This document shows, in pieces, positions 24,879 to 32,552 of a DNA stretch of 64,000 bases. This DNA is from Marinilabiliaceae bacterium UBA5488. Lineage in GTDB: Bacteria; Bacteroidota; Bacteroidia; Bacteroidales; Marinilabiliaceae. Under the pieces are notes generated by a model. The model saw nothing but the letters and a program-made list of their open reading frames with translations. It ran no database searches and was not told the DNA's origin. The stretch spans positions 67,475 to 131,474 of the forward strand of contig DIPM01000010.1 of assembly GCA_002427105.1 (NCBI GenBank). Direction: 5' to 3'. Both the position numbers and the translations under genes were made by a program. Within the stretch, counting starts at the first letter, position 1. Every line of letters begins with the position of its first letter.

Positions 24879-25985
24879 TTACTTTTTAGGTTGAAGGTCA
24901 ATGGTAGCAGTTATGGGAAAATGGTCAGAATATTTTACGGGGTGTTTTTTGAAATCGTAAGATTGAAATCCCGGATCGTGAAAGATGTAGTCGATGCGGA
25001 ATGAAGGCAGCCGGCCGTTGTAGGTGCCGCCAAAACCGAGTCCCGACTCGGTGAAGGCGTCTTTAAGCTCGCCCCTCATAGTGCGGTAAACATAGGAAAC
25101 CGGAATATCATTAAAATCGCCGCATACAATCACGGGGTAGGGCGATTCGGCAATATGCAGGGCAAGGGCTTCTGCCTGGTTGGCACGGGTTCTCAAGGCA
25201 CGGGTCAGCTTATTGGAAATGTTTTTTAAGCCTCGTTTTTGGCTTTCGCTCATTCTGAAATCAAGGCTGTCAAGCACTTTAAGGTCGTTATCCATGAAGC
25301 CGATAGACTCCAGGTGAGTATTGAAAACTCTTATAAGCGTTCCATTTACATTGATATCGGCATAGATGGTCATATTCCTTGATTGGTCGAAATGAATTGC
25401 CTTCCCGTCGGATATGGGGTATTTCGAAAAAATCGCCAGGCCATAACCGGTGTTCCCCTTGTGAGTTTCAACGTATTCGATATGCTTGTATTTATAGCCC
25501 CTGAATTTCAGGGCAATAGCCGTTGGGCTAAATTCTTCGGGTTTTAGCTTTGTGAAATATTCCTGGAAACTGATTATATCAGGTGATTTGTCAAGCACAA
25601 AATCAAAGGCAAGCCCGGGAGTGCCAGCGATTCCGGAGTGCTTGTAATAGTCGAACATCCTTGTGTTATATGACAATACCGATATCATCTGCCCCGGTTC
25701 TTCTAAGGCTTCCGATTTGCGGCTTTTAACCCTAAATGAATTATTCCAGTGTTGAAAACTGATGAGCAAAGCGATGGCAGGTATCAGGAATAGCCAGCGT
25801 TTGCGCAATATCATCCAAATAGCCAGTAGCAAGTTTATTATCCACAGAACCGGGAAGAAAAATCCTGCAAAGGCCAATATGTGCAGCCTGGCCGGTGAAA
25901 TATAGGCTGTCATCATTGCAATCAGTAGCGCTAAAACAGTAAGCGATACTAAGGTAAGCGATATGGAACGTATTATTTTTTTCAA
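24879..25985 (-). CDS. Endonuclease/exonuclease/phosphatase-family membrane protein
   Basis: A 368-residue protein with three hydrophobic N-terminal segments (LTLVSLTVLALLIAMMTAYI, LAFAGFFFPVLWIINLLLAI, WLFLIPAIALLIS). They are followed by an EEP-type catalytic domain from about residue 100. The metal and catalytic motifs are ISFQEYFTK, VFNTHLES, VICGDFNDIPVSYVY and the terminal SDHFPITATIDL. The substrate is unknown (DNA, phosphoinositide-like or other phosphodiesters). It follows the second rhomboid gene by 43 bp and precedes thyA by 21 bp. The rhomboid-EEP order is common in Bacteroidales. Confidence 0.85.
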   Translation of the reverse strand: MKKIIRSISLTLVSLTVLALLIAMMTAYISPARLHILAFAGFFFPVLWIINLLLAIWMILRKRWLFLIPAIALLISFQHWNNSFRVKSRKSEALEEPGQMISVLSYNTRMFDYYKHSGIAGTPGLAFDFVLDKSPDIISFQEYFTKLKPEEFSPTAIALKFRGYKYKHIEYVETHKGNTGYGLAIFSKYPISDGKAIHFDQSRNMTIYADINVNGTLIRVFNTHLESIGFMDNDLKVLDSLDFRMSESQKRGLKNISNKLTRALRTRANQAEALALHIAESPYPVIVCGDFNDIPVSYVYRTMRGELKDAFTESGLGFGGTYNGRLPSFRIDYIFHDPGFQSYDFKKHPVKYSDHFPITATIDLQPKK

Positions 25986-26028
25986 AGTAGTATTCTTCGT
26001 TTTGTCCGAATCTTAAATATAGTCAATT

Positions 26029-26925
26029 TTATCCTTCCTTGCTTGCATCGAACAAAGTTCTCTTCTCTTCGGAGCTAAGGCTCTCATAACCACTGCTCTT
26101 AATTTTTTCCAGTATCCGGTCAAGCTCTTTTTGGCGGCGAAGCTTCAAGGCGTTATACTCATAATCCGAGAGAGGACGTTTGTGCGCCACCGACATCTTA
26201 GACTTCTTGCCAAACTGCCCTTTTAAATTTTCAAAGAACAAGATAAAGGGGTCGGAAGCTCCGGGCAGACCATTTTTACTCCACTGCCATCCCAGGTAAA
26301 GTCCAGCAAGAGCTCCGCCAATATGAGCCAGGTGTCCTCCTGTATTGCTAAGTGTGGGGATGCTGATAAGATCGATTATTAGTGCTGTTAAGGCTATATA
26401 TTTCAGTCTAACCGGGCCTATAAAGAGCAAATTAACGGTGTAATCGGGCTGGAAGCGGGCTACAGAAAACAGCACTGCCATTACTGAGGCCGAGGCTCCC
26501 ATCAGTATTGGTGAGCTTCCGCCGCTGTAGAAGGCAGGAATAAAATTGAAAGCCAGAAAATAGGCTAATGCACCTGCGAGGCCCCCGAGCAGGTAGGTTT
26601 TGAGCAGTTGTTTTTCACCCACAAGATGCATAAAAATTTTCCCGAACCAATACAAATAGAGGATATTAAAGAGCAGGTGCAGGAAATCGAAGTGCAGAAA
26701 CATATAGCTTATGGGTGTCCAGAAGCGCTTAATCAGTTGCAGGAAATTAGCCGGCACACTGAAAAAAGCCAGCCATTTCATTATCTCGTCCGGTTGGAAG
26801 CCGAAGAGCAGCATAAAAAGCTGGATAAAGCGAAAAATCAGAAACACTCCGATATTTATATATATCAATCGTGTTAGCATGCTTCCATACCTGAACGATT
26901 CGCGTATTTCAGAACTTATTGTCAT
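26029..26925 (-). CDS. Rhomboid-family intramembrane serine protease (second of a tandem pair)
   Basis: A 298-residue membrane protease with about six transmembrane helices. The catalytic serine is Ser145 in MGASASVMAV and the catalytic histidine is His201 in GGHLAHIGGALAGLYLGWQ, in the expected helices. The C-terminal tail (about residues 225-298) is a charged cytoplasmic extension with LRRQKELDRILEKIKSSG and a repeated acidic/Lys pattern, which is usual in Bacteroidetes rhomboids of this type. The gene begins 9 bp after the stop of the first rhomboid. Substrates are unknown. Confidence 0.88.
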   Translation of the reverse strand: MTISSEIRESFRYGSMLTRLIYINIGVFLIFRFIQLFMLLFGFQPDEIMKWLAFFSVPANFLQLIKRFWTPISYMFLHFDFLHLLFNILYLYWFGKIFMHLVGEKQLLKTYLLGGLAGALAYFLAFNFIPAFYSGGSSPILMGASASVMAVLFSVARFQPDYTVNLLFIGPVRLKYIALTALIIDLISIPTLSNTGGHLAHIGGALAGLYLGWQWSKNGLPGASDPFILFFENLKGQFGKKSKMSVAHKRPLSDYEYNALKLRRQKELDRILEKIKSSGYESLSSEEKRTLFDASKEG

Positions 26926-26934
26926 ACCTGCAAT

Positions 26935-27762
26935 TTAGTAAATTCCTTTTTTTTGCCAGTATTTTATCAGCACAAATCCGAAGAGCATTCCACCAAGGTG
27001 GGCAAAGTGAGCCACATTATCGCCTGAGAAATTTGATACGCCCATGAAGAGTTCAAGTACGCCGTATATTATAACGAAATATTTGGCTTTGATAGGAATG
27101 GGAGGAAACATCAGAAAGAGAACCGTGTTGGGGAATAACATTCCGAAGGCCAGCAGAATGCCAAAGACAGCGCCTGATGCCCCGACAGTAACATAGGCAT
27201 TAAGATACTCGGCCCGGTAGTTATAAACGAACTCTTTGGATAGTGCTATGGCCATATCGGGGTTGGTGTACAAGAGAGCATTGTATTGATCAACGAATGA
27301 GCCAAATCCGGGCGAAGGGACTCTGTACCATTGGCTTAAAAAGGCCTGAAGGTTCTCAGGAGAGGCATTATTCATATAGAAAGTGATTGCCTCCAGAACA
27401 GGCTGTACTTCAAAGTATTGTACTATAAGGTGGATAATGCCTGCACCTACGCCGGTAACCATGTAATACAGCAGGAAGCGTTTGGGGCCCCATACAGTTT
27501 CCAGCATTCTTCCAAACATAAAGAGGGCAAACATATTGAAAAAGATGTGAGAAGGATCGGGGTATGCATGCAGGAACATGTAGGTAATCAGCTGGTGAGC
27601 TCCGAATTTTTCTGCCATGGGAAGATGAAGTCCCAAATAATCCATAATTTCAATATTGAGGCCCGCTTTAAGCGCAATGGATGCTACGTAGAAGAGTGCA
27701 TTTATAATTAGTAGGTTTTTTACCACCGGCGGCATTGCAAAAGGTGAAGATCCGTATCTCAT
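26935..27762 (-). CDS. Rhomboid-family intramembrane serine protease (first of a tandem pair)
   Basis: A 275-residue protease. Serine 196 lies in VGASGAVFGILLAFG and histidine 255 in AHFAHLGGMLFGFVLIKYWQ, so the dyad is complete. The N-terminal part carries the HMFLHAYPDPSHIFFNMFAL-like loop typical of rhomboids. It is the first gene of a minus-strand run (rhomboid, rhomboid, EEP, thyA, folA) with gaps of 9-43 bp. A promoter-like CAAA/CAAAGATA pair lies about 55-85 bp upstream. Two adjacent but clearly different rhomboids suggest separate substrates or a division of labour. Confidence 0.9.
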   Translation of the reverse strand: MRYGSSPFAMPPVVKNLLIINALFYVASIALKAGLNIEIMDYLGLHLPMAEKFGAHQLITYMFLHAYPDPSHIFFNMFALFMFGRMLETVWGPKRFLLYYMVTGVGAGIIHLIVQYFEVQPVLEAITFYMNNASPENLQAFLSQWYRVPSPGFGSFVDQYNALLYTNPDMAIALSKEFVYNYRAEYLNAYVTVGASGAVFGILLAFGMLFPNTVLFLMFPPIPIKAKYFVIIYGVLELFMGVSNFSGDNVAHFAHLGGMLFGFVLIKYWQKKGIY

Positions 27763-27815
27763 TTTCCTAAGATTGTATGTAGTTAATCAACAAATATTGT
27801 CGCTTATATGTTGCG

Positions 27816-27849
27816 CAAAGATAAGAGTTCTGACGTTTAAGCCTTCAAA
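27816..27849 (-). promoter_or_regulatory. Candidate Bacteroidota promoter of the rhomboid-EEP-thyA-folA run
   Basis: On the minus strand TTTG (27849-27846) and TATCTTTG (27823-27816) match the -33/-7 pattern, separated by 22 bp. The predicted start is about 45 bp before the rhomboid ATG. The spacing is slightly long, and the site was found by eye. Confidence 0.45.
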
Positions 27850-27860
27850 AGAGCTTAAAC

Positions 27861-29711
27861 TTACTTAAAGCCTTTTTCCAATTCCTCATTTTCTATGATT
27901 GTAAAGACCCTTTTGCCGGATGAAGTGTAGCCGGGTGTCTGGCATTGAAAAAGGCGGGCAACAAGCATAGTCATCTCATCGGCCGAGAGCCTTTCGCCGG
28001 GTTTCATACGTGCGTTGCGCGCCATAATTGAGGCAAGCTGTTCTTTTACTTCATGGGAAGCATCTATTTCTCCTGATTTGTAGGCTTCAAGCAAGTCCTC
28101 AAGTAAGGGGCCGCTGCTGTTGTTGCCATATTCGTAAGGTATTCCGGCAATAGTAAAAGTGTTGTCTTTTTCCTCGCGTATATCAAATCCGAAAACTTTC
28201 AGTTCTTCTTGTATATCGCGCATTAGCACGGCATCTTCTGTATTCAGGCTAATGGTCTCGGCAAAAAGCACCTGCTGGGTGGCCGATTTGTGAGTCTGAA
28301 TAATATTCATAAATTTCTCGAATAAGATACGCTCATGAGCCCGGCGCTGATGAATTATCATTATCCCCGACCTTACAGGAGTTAATATATAGCGATTCTT
28401 AATCTGAAAGTAGGAGGCATCGTGCACGGGGCGGTCGTCCTGACTACCCGAAAAAGAAGTCTGCTCAGTCTGTTCATTTCCTTTTGATGGCAAAAGGATT
28501 ACCTCCTGATCCGTATCTTCATGGTAACTATCTGATTCAAAGCCTCTGTAAAGGTCTTCCCACTTGGGCGACACCGAGTCGGGTCGGCGGCTGTATGAGC
28601 CATCCGAGTCGAAAGGGTTATAATTTGGGTTTATGTTTATCCTGGGCGGCCCGGTTTGGGGGTTAATTCTTGTAGGTATATCAACCTGCCCTTCAGTATC
28701 AAAGTCGATTGATGGTACGATATTATGTTTGCCCAGGCTTTCACGTATTGCCGAATTCAAAACCTTCCACACCAATTTTTCATCTTCAAACTTGATTTCT
28801 GTTTTGGTAGGATGAATATTGACATCTATCATCTGGGGAGAAATATCGAAATAGATGAAATAAGAAGGATAAGAATCGCCGGAAATCAAGGATGCATAAG
28901 CATCCATAATCGCCTTATGCAAATAGGGATGCCGCATATAGCGATTGTTTACAAAAAAGAACTGGCTGCCTCCGGTTTTCCGCGCTCCTTGTGGGGTGCC
29001 GATAAAGCCGTGAATATTGATTATTGAAGCCTCGGTATTTACCGGTATCAGTTGTTGATTGCCCTGGCGACCCATTACTGCGGCTATTCGTTGACGATAA
29101 TTAGCCGCGGGCAGGTTCATCAGAGGCTGATCGTTGTGAGTCAAATGGAATGCCACTTCAGGATTAGCAAGCGAGATGCGCTGCATCTCGGTGATAATAT
29201 AGCGTAATTCGGTGCTGTTGGATTTTAGGAATTTGCGCCTTGCAGGGACATTATAAAAGAGGTTTTTTATAAGGAAATTGCTGCCCTTATCACAAACAAT
29301 TGGCTCCTGACTATCTACACGCGAGCCTTCAATAATAATATGAGTTCCCAATTCGCTGTCTTTCACTTTAGTCTTAAGCTCAACATGAGCTATGGCAGCT
29401 ATTGAGGCAAGGGCTTCACCTCTAAAGCCCATGGTAAGTATGGAAAACAGGTCGCCGGCCGATTTGATTTTCGAAGTAGCATGGCGCTCAAAAGCCATTC
29501 GGGCATCGGTTTCGCTCATTCCTCCACCGTTGTCTATCACCTGGATAAGCGTCCGGCCGGCATCTTTAACTATTACTTTTATTTCTGTTGCCTTAGCATC
29601 GATAGCATTTTCGACCAGCTCTTTAATTACTGACGCAGGTCTTTGTATCACCTCTCCGGCAGCTATCTGATTGGCTACCGAATCGGGCAACAGTTGTATT
29701 AAATCAGACAT
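27861..29711 (-). CDS. mutL: DNA mismatch repair protein MutL
   Basis: A 616-residue mismatch-repair ATPase that links mismatch recognition to strand removal. The GHKL ATPase part is intact: VANQIAAGEVIQRPASVIKE, LVENAIDAKA, DNGGGMSETDARMAFERHAT and TMGFRGEALASIAA. A linker at about residues 345-420 is low in conservation. In the C-terminal dimerisation part the endonuclease motif that reads DQHAxxE in MutL endonucleases appears as IIHQRRAHERILFE, with the Asp and His replaced, and the CPHGRP-type motif is degenerate. Nicking activity is therefore doubtful. The gene follows a small membrane-anchored protein gene by 61 bp and is on the same strand. Confidence 0.95.
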   Translation of the reverse strand: MSDLIQLLPDSVANQIAAGEVIQRPASVIKELVENAIDAKATEIKVIVKDAGRTLIQVIDNGGGMSETDARMAFERHATSKIKSAGDLFSILTMGFRGEALASIAAIAHVELKTKVKDSELGTHIIIEGSRVDSQEPIVCDKGSNFLIKNLFYNVPARRKFLKSNSTELRYIITEMQRISLANPEVAFHLTHNDQPLMNLPAANYRQRIAAVMGRQGNQQLIPVNTEASIINIHGFIGTPQGARKTGGSQFFFVNNRYMRHPYLHKAIMDAYASLISGDSYPSYFIYFDISPQMIDVNIHPTKTEIKFEDEKLVWKVLNSAIRESLGKHNIVPSIDFDTEGQVDIPTRINPQTGPPRININPNYNPFDSDGSYSRRPDSVSPKWEDLYRGFESDSYHEDTDQEVILLPSKGNEQTEQTSFSGSQDDRPVHDASYFQIKNRYILTPVRSGIMIIHQRRAHERILFEKFMNIIQTHKSATQQVLFAETISLNTEDAVLMRDIQEELKVFGFDIREEKDNTFTIAGIPYEYGNNSSGPLLEDLLEAYKSGEIDASHEVKEQLASIMARNARMKPGERLSADEMTMLVARLFQCQTPGYTSSGKRVFTIIENEELEKGFK

Positions 29712-29772
29712 GGACTGTCAAAATATGTTCTAAGTTTGATGTTCTAAGTTTCAAACCTTGAATTTAAAACGA

Positions 29773-30069
29773 TTAAAATTTTAATAAGAAATAAAACAGA
29801 GCTGCAAGCAAGACAACAATAATTAGCAGTCTCTTATTTGAGCTGCGGTTTGCCCTTGACTTAAGATCAAACATCCCTGTGTTGCCCTTGCGCATTGAGC
29901 CCTTAATCCGTGATTCTATACCTGAGCGGCTAAAGTCGCCCTCGGCCAGTCCGAGCTCGGCTCTTATTCGTTTTTCGCGTTCCTGTTGTTCTTCTTTTAT
30001 CGGATCCCAATAGATGGGTTTATGATCAAAGGTACGCACTTTTGGAGTGCTAAAATTAAATAGTCCCAT
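29773..30069 (-). CDS. Small membrane-anchored conserved hypothetical protein
   Basis: A 98-residue protein, mostly polar and basic, with a single C-terminal transmembrane helix (LLIIVVLLAALFYFLLKF). It begins MGLFNFSTPKVRTFDHKPIY, a short conserved patch (FDHKPIYWDP) that I associate with uncharacterised Bacteroidota proteins coded next to mutL. The middle is a charged helix (EEQQEREKRIRAELG). It is tail-anchored with its body in the cytoplasm by the positive-inside rule. No function is known. It is divergent from the YifB gene and 61 bp upstream of mutL. Confidence 0.7.
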   Translation of the reverse strand: MGLFNFSTPKVRTFDHKPIYWDPIKEEQQEREKRIRAELGLAEGDFSRSGIESRIKGSMRKGNTGMFDLKSRANRSSNKRLLIIVVLLAALFYFLLKF

Positions 30070-30174
30070 AATTCCCTAACTTTTGGTTTCTACAAAAATA
30101 CAAAATCCTTGTATTCTTTCCTGAAAGTTAATAACTTTATTGGTTTTAAGGTATTTTCTCCAACCCATAACACT

Positions 30175-31713
30175 ATGTTAGTAAAAACTTTTGGTGCGGC
30201 AGTGTCAGGAATCGATGCTATTTTAATTACCATTGAGGTTGACATATCAAGGGGCATTCGTTTTTTTATGGTCGGTCTGCCCGACAATGCTGTAAAAGAG
30301 AGCCAGCAGCGAATAGAATCAGTTTTCAGGGTCTTTAACTATGAATGGCCCGGCAAACGCATAGTTATTAATATGGCTCCTGCCGATACCCGTAAGGAGG
30401 GTTCCGCCTATGATTTGCCTTTAGCCATTGGAATTCTTGCCGGTGATGAGCAATTGTCGCCCGATAAGGTTGGTGATTATGTTATGATGGGTGAGCTTTC
30501 GCTTGATGGCAGCCTTAATCCCATCAAGGGAGCTTTGCCAATCGCGGTTCGTGCGCAGCAGGAAGGCTTCAAGGGCATTATTCTGCCCAGGGCCAATGCC
30601 CGTGAGGCGGCTGTTGTTGAAGGTCTTGAAGTATATGGTGCCGCAAATATTCGTGAAGTCACGGAGTTTTTGAACGGTCAGTTGGAATTGGAACCAACTG
30701 TTATTGATACGGAAGCCGAGTTTCTGAACGGTTTGTCTTCTTACGAGGTGGATTTTTCGGATGTAAAAGGTCAGGAGAGTGTGAAACGCGCACTTGAAGT
30801 GGCGGCAGCCGGGGGGCACAATCTGATTATGATAGGAGCGCCGGGCAGCGGAAAATCCATGCTTGCAAAGCGTCTTTCCACCATTTTGCCTCCTTTACAA
30901 CTAAGTGAGGCGCTCGAAACGACTAAGATTCATTCGGTTGCAGGGAAGTTAATGGGAGAGAGGGCACTAATAACTCAACGGCCTTTTCGTTCGCCTCATC
31001 ATACTATTTCGGATATTGCCCTGGTTGGGGGAGGATCTTATCCTCAGCCCGGGGAGATTTCTCTTGCTCATAACGGGGTGCTGTTTCTTGATGAGCTTCC
31101 GGAGTTCAAACGCACGGTTCTGGAGGTTCTCAGGCAGCCTTTGGAGGACAGGCAGATTACTATTTCCAGGGCTAAATTTGCCCTTGATTATCCTGCCAGT
31201 TTTATGATGGTCGCGAGCATGAATCCCTGCCCCTGTGGTTATTACAATCATCCGGAGAAAAAGTGTTACTGCAGTTCAGGGGTTGTTCAGAAATATCTGA
31301 GCCGTATTTCGGGCCCCCTGCTTGACCGTATTGATATTCATATTGAAGTAGTGCCTGTACCCTTTGATAAGCTTGCCTCAGCACCATCGTCGGAGAAGAG
31401 CGCCGATGTGCGTGCGCGGGTTATCAAGGCTCGCGAAGCCCAGAGTGAGCGCTTTAGGGCCTTCCCCTCGGTGCATTGCAATGCTCAGATGAGCAGCCGC
31501 CTCCTCCGTAAGTTTGCTTCGCCCGATGAGGCCGGTGCCATGATATTGAAGAATGCAATGGAGAAGCTTGGTTTATCGGCAAGAGCATACGACCGAATTT
31601 TAAAAGTTTCAAGAACGATAGCCGATCTGGAAGGGGAGGATAATATTCAGGCGCATCATGTTGCCGAGGCCGTACAGTATAGGAGTTTAGACCGCTCAGG
31701 TTGGGCAGGGTGA
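30175..31713 (+). CDS. comM: YifB/ComM-family Mg-chelatase-like AAA+ ATPase
   Basis: A 512-residue AAA+ ATPase related to ComM, a helicase that extends branch migration during natural transformation. The ATG at 30175 matches the family start (MLVKTFGAAVSGIDA), so the 22 residues upstream to 30109 were left out. An S5-like ChlI domain comes first (VGLPDNAVKESQQRIESVF, EGSAYDLPLAIGILA). The ATPase core has Walker A MIGAPGSGKSMLAKRLSTIL, Walker B VLFLDELPEF and a zinc-type Cys group MNPCPCGYYNHPEKKCYC. The Mg-chelatase C-terminal part ends with LSARAYDRILKVSRTIADLE. Confidence 0.93.
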   Translation: MLVKTFGAAVSGIDAILITIEVDISRGIRFFMVGLPDNAVKESQQRIESVFRVFNYEWPGKRIVINMAPADTRKEGSAYDLPLAIGILAGDEQLSPDKVGDYVMMGELSLDGSLNPIKGALPIAVRAQQEGFKGIILPRANAREAAVVEGLEVYGAANIREVTEFLNGQLELEPTVIDTEAEFLNGLSSYEVDFSDVKGQESVKRALEVAAAGGHNLIMIGAPGSGKSMLAKRLSTILPPLQLSEALETTKIHSVAGKLMGERALITQRPFRSPHHTISDIALVGGGSYPQPGEISLAHNGVLFLDELPEFKRTVLEVLRQPLEDRQITISRAKFALDYPASFMMVASMNPCPCGYYNHPEKKCYCSSGVVQKYLSRISGPLLDRIDIHIEVVPVPFDKLASAPSSEKSADVRARVIKAREAQSERFRAFPSVHCNAQMSSRLLRKFASPDEAGAMILKNAMEKLGLSARAYDRILKVSRTIADLEGEDNIQAHHVAEAVQYRSLDRSGWAG

Positions 31714-31815
31714 AGTATGCCTTGGTGTAATTGCAGGGAGGATTCGTGTAAATTTATGACAAGATTAGTATAGTTTCAGAAAATGGCTTTATTTTGCGGC
31801 TCAAACAAATAAGAG

Positions 31816-32523
31816 ATGAGTCCACAAAAAAAACCTACAGCAGCTGCTATGTCTTCAAATATACTTATGGAACCGATAGGCCGATTAATGGGACTGCGTT
31901 ATAAGTCGCATCCCTGGCACGGGATAGATATAGGCGCCAACGCGCCTGAAACGGTGACCTGCTTTATAGAAGTTGTCCCGACTGATACTATTAAATACGA
32001 GATTGATAAAGAGAGCGGCTATCTTCGCATAGATCGTCCACAAAAATACTCCAATGTTGTGCCGTCTTTGTATGGTTTTATCCCACAAACATACTGCGGT
32101 GTTAATGTTGGTAAGTTTTGTGAGGACAAGACCGGCAAGAAAGATATTAAAGGCGATGGCGACCCGCTCGACATCTGTGTTCTGACCGAGAAAGATGTGA
32201 TGCACGGCGATATTATTGCAGAAGTGATTCCTATAGGCGGATTTAGAATGATTGACGGCAATGCAGCCGATGATAAGATTATCTCCGTTTTGAAAGGTGA
32301 TGTTATGTATGGCGGTGTAACTGATGTTTCGGAGCTTCCGGAGCTTGTTTTGGAGCGGTTAAAACATTACTTCCTGACTTATAAAGATATGCCGGGCATG
32401 AGCCGTGAATCTGAAATTACCCATGTATATAATGCTCAAGAGGCGCACGAGGTAATTAAACTTTCGATGCTGGATTACGAAGCGCGTTTTGAAAAGCTCA
32501 GAACGGCATTATCTACATACTGA
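31816..32523 (+). CDS. ppa: Inorganic pyrophosphatase (family I, soluble)
   Basis: A 235-residue cytoplasmic enzyme that hydrolyses pyrophosphate and drives biosynthesis. Metal-binding Asp residues are in DGDPLDICVL and the usual PQKYSNVVPSLYGFIPQTYC and GDVMYGG segments surround the active site. It is longer than the 175-residue E. coli form by a Bacteroidota N-terminal extension (MSPQKKPTAAAMSSNILMEP) and a C-terminal helix. The gene stands alone, about 100 bp after comM, with a TTTATTTTG sequence near 31791-31799 that resembles a -7 element with a one-base-short spacer. Confidence 0.93.
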   Translation: MSPQKKPTAAAMSSNILMEPIGRLMGLRYKSHPWHGIDIGANAPETVTCFIEVVPTDTIKYEIDKESGYLRIDRPQKYSNVVPSLYGFIPQTYCGVNVGKFCEDKTGKKDIKGDGDPLDICVLTEKDVMHGDIIAEVIPIGGFRMIDGNAADDKIISVLKGDVMYGGVTDVSELPELVLERLKHYFLTYKDMPGMSRESEITHVYNAQEAHEVIKLSMLDYEARFEKLRTALSTY

Positions 32524-32552
32524 GTTGGCGGGCTAAATTAGCTATTGATTGC

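Noticed and set aside
30421..30819. 132-codon minus-strand frame within the comM gene
   Set aside because: Shadow frame; comM is well supported on the plus strand.
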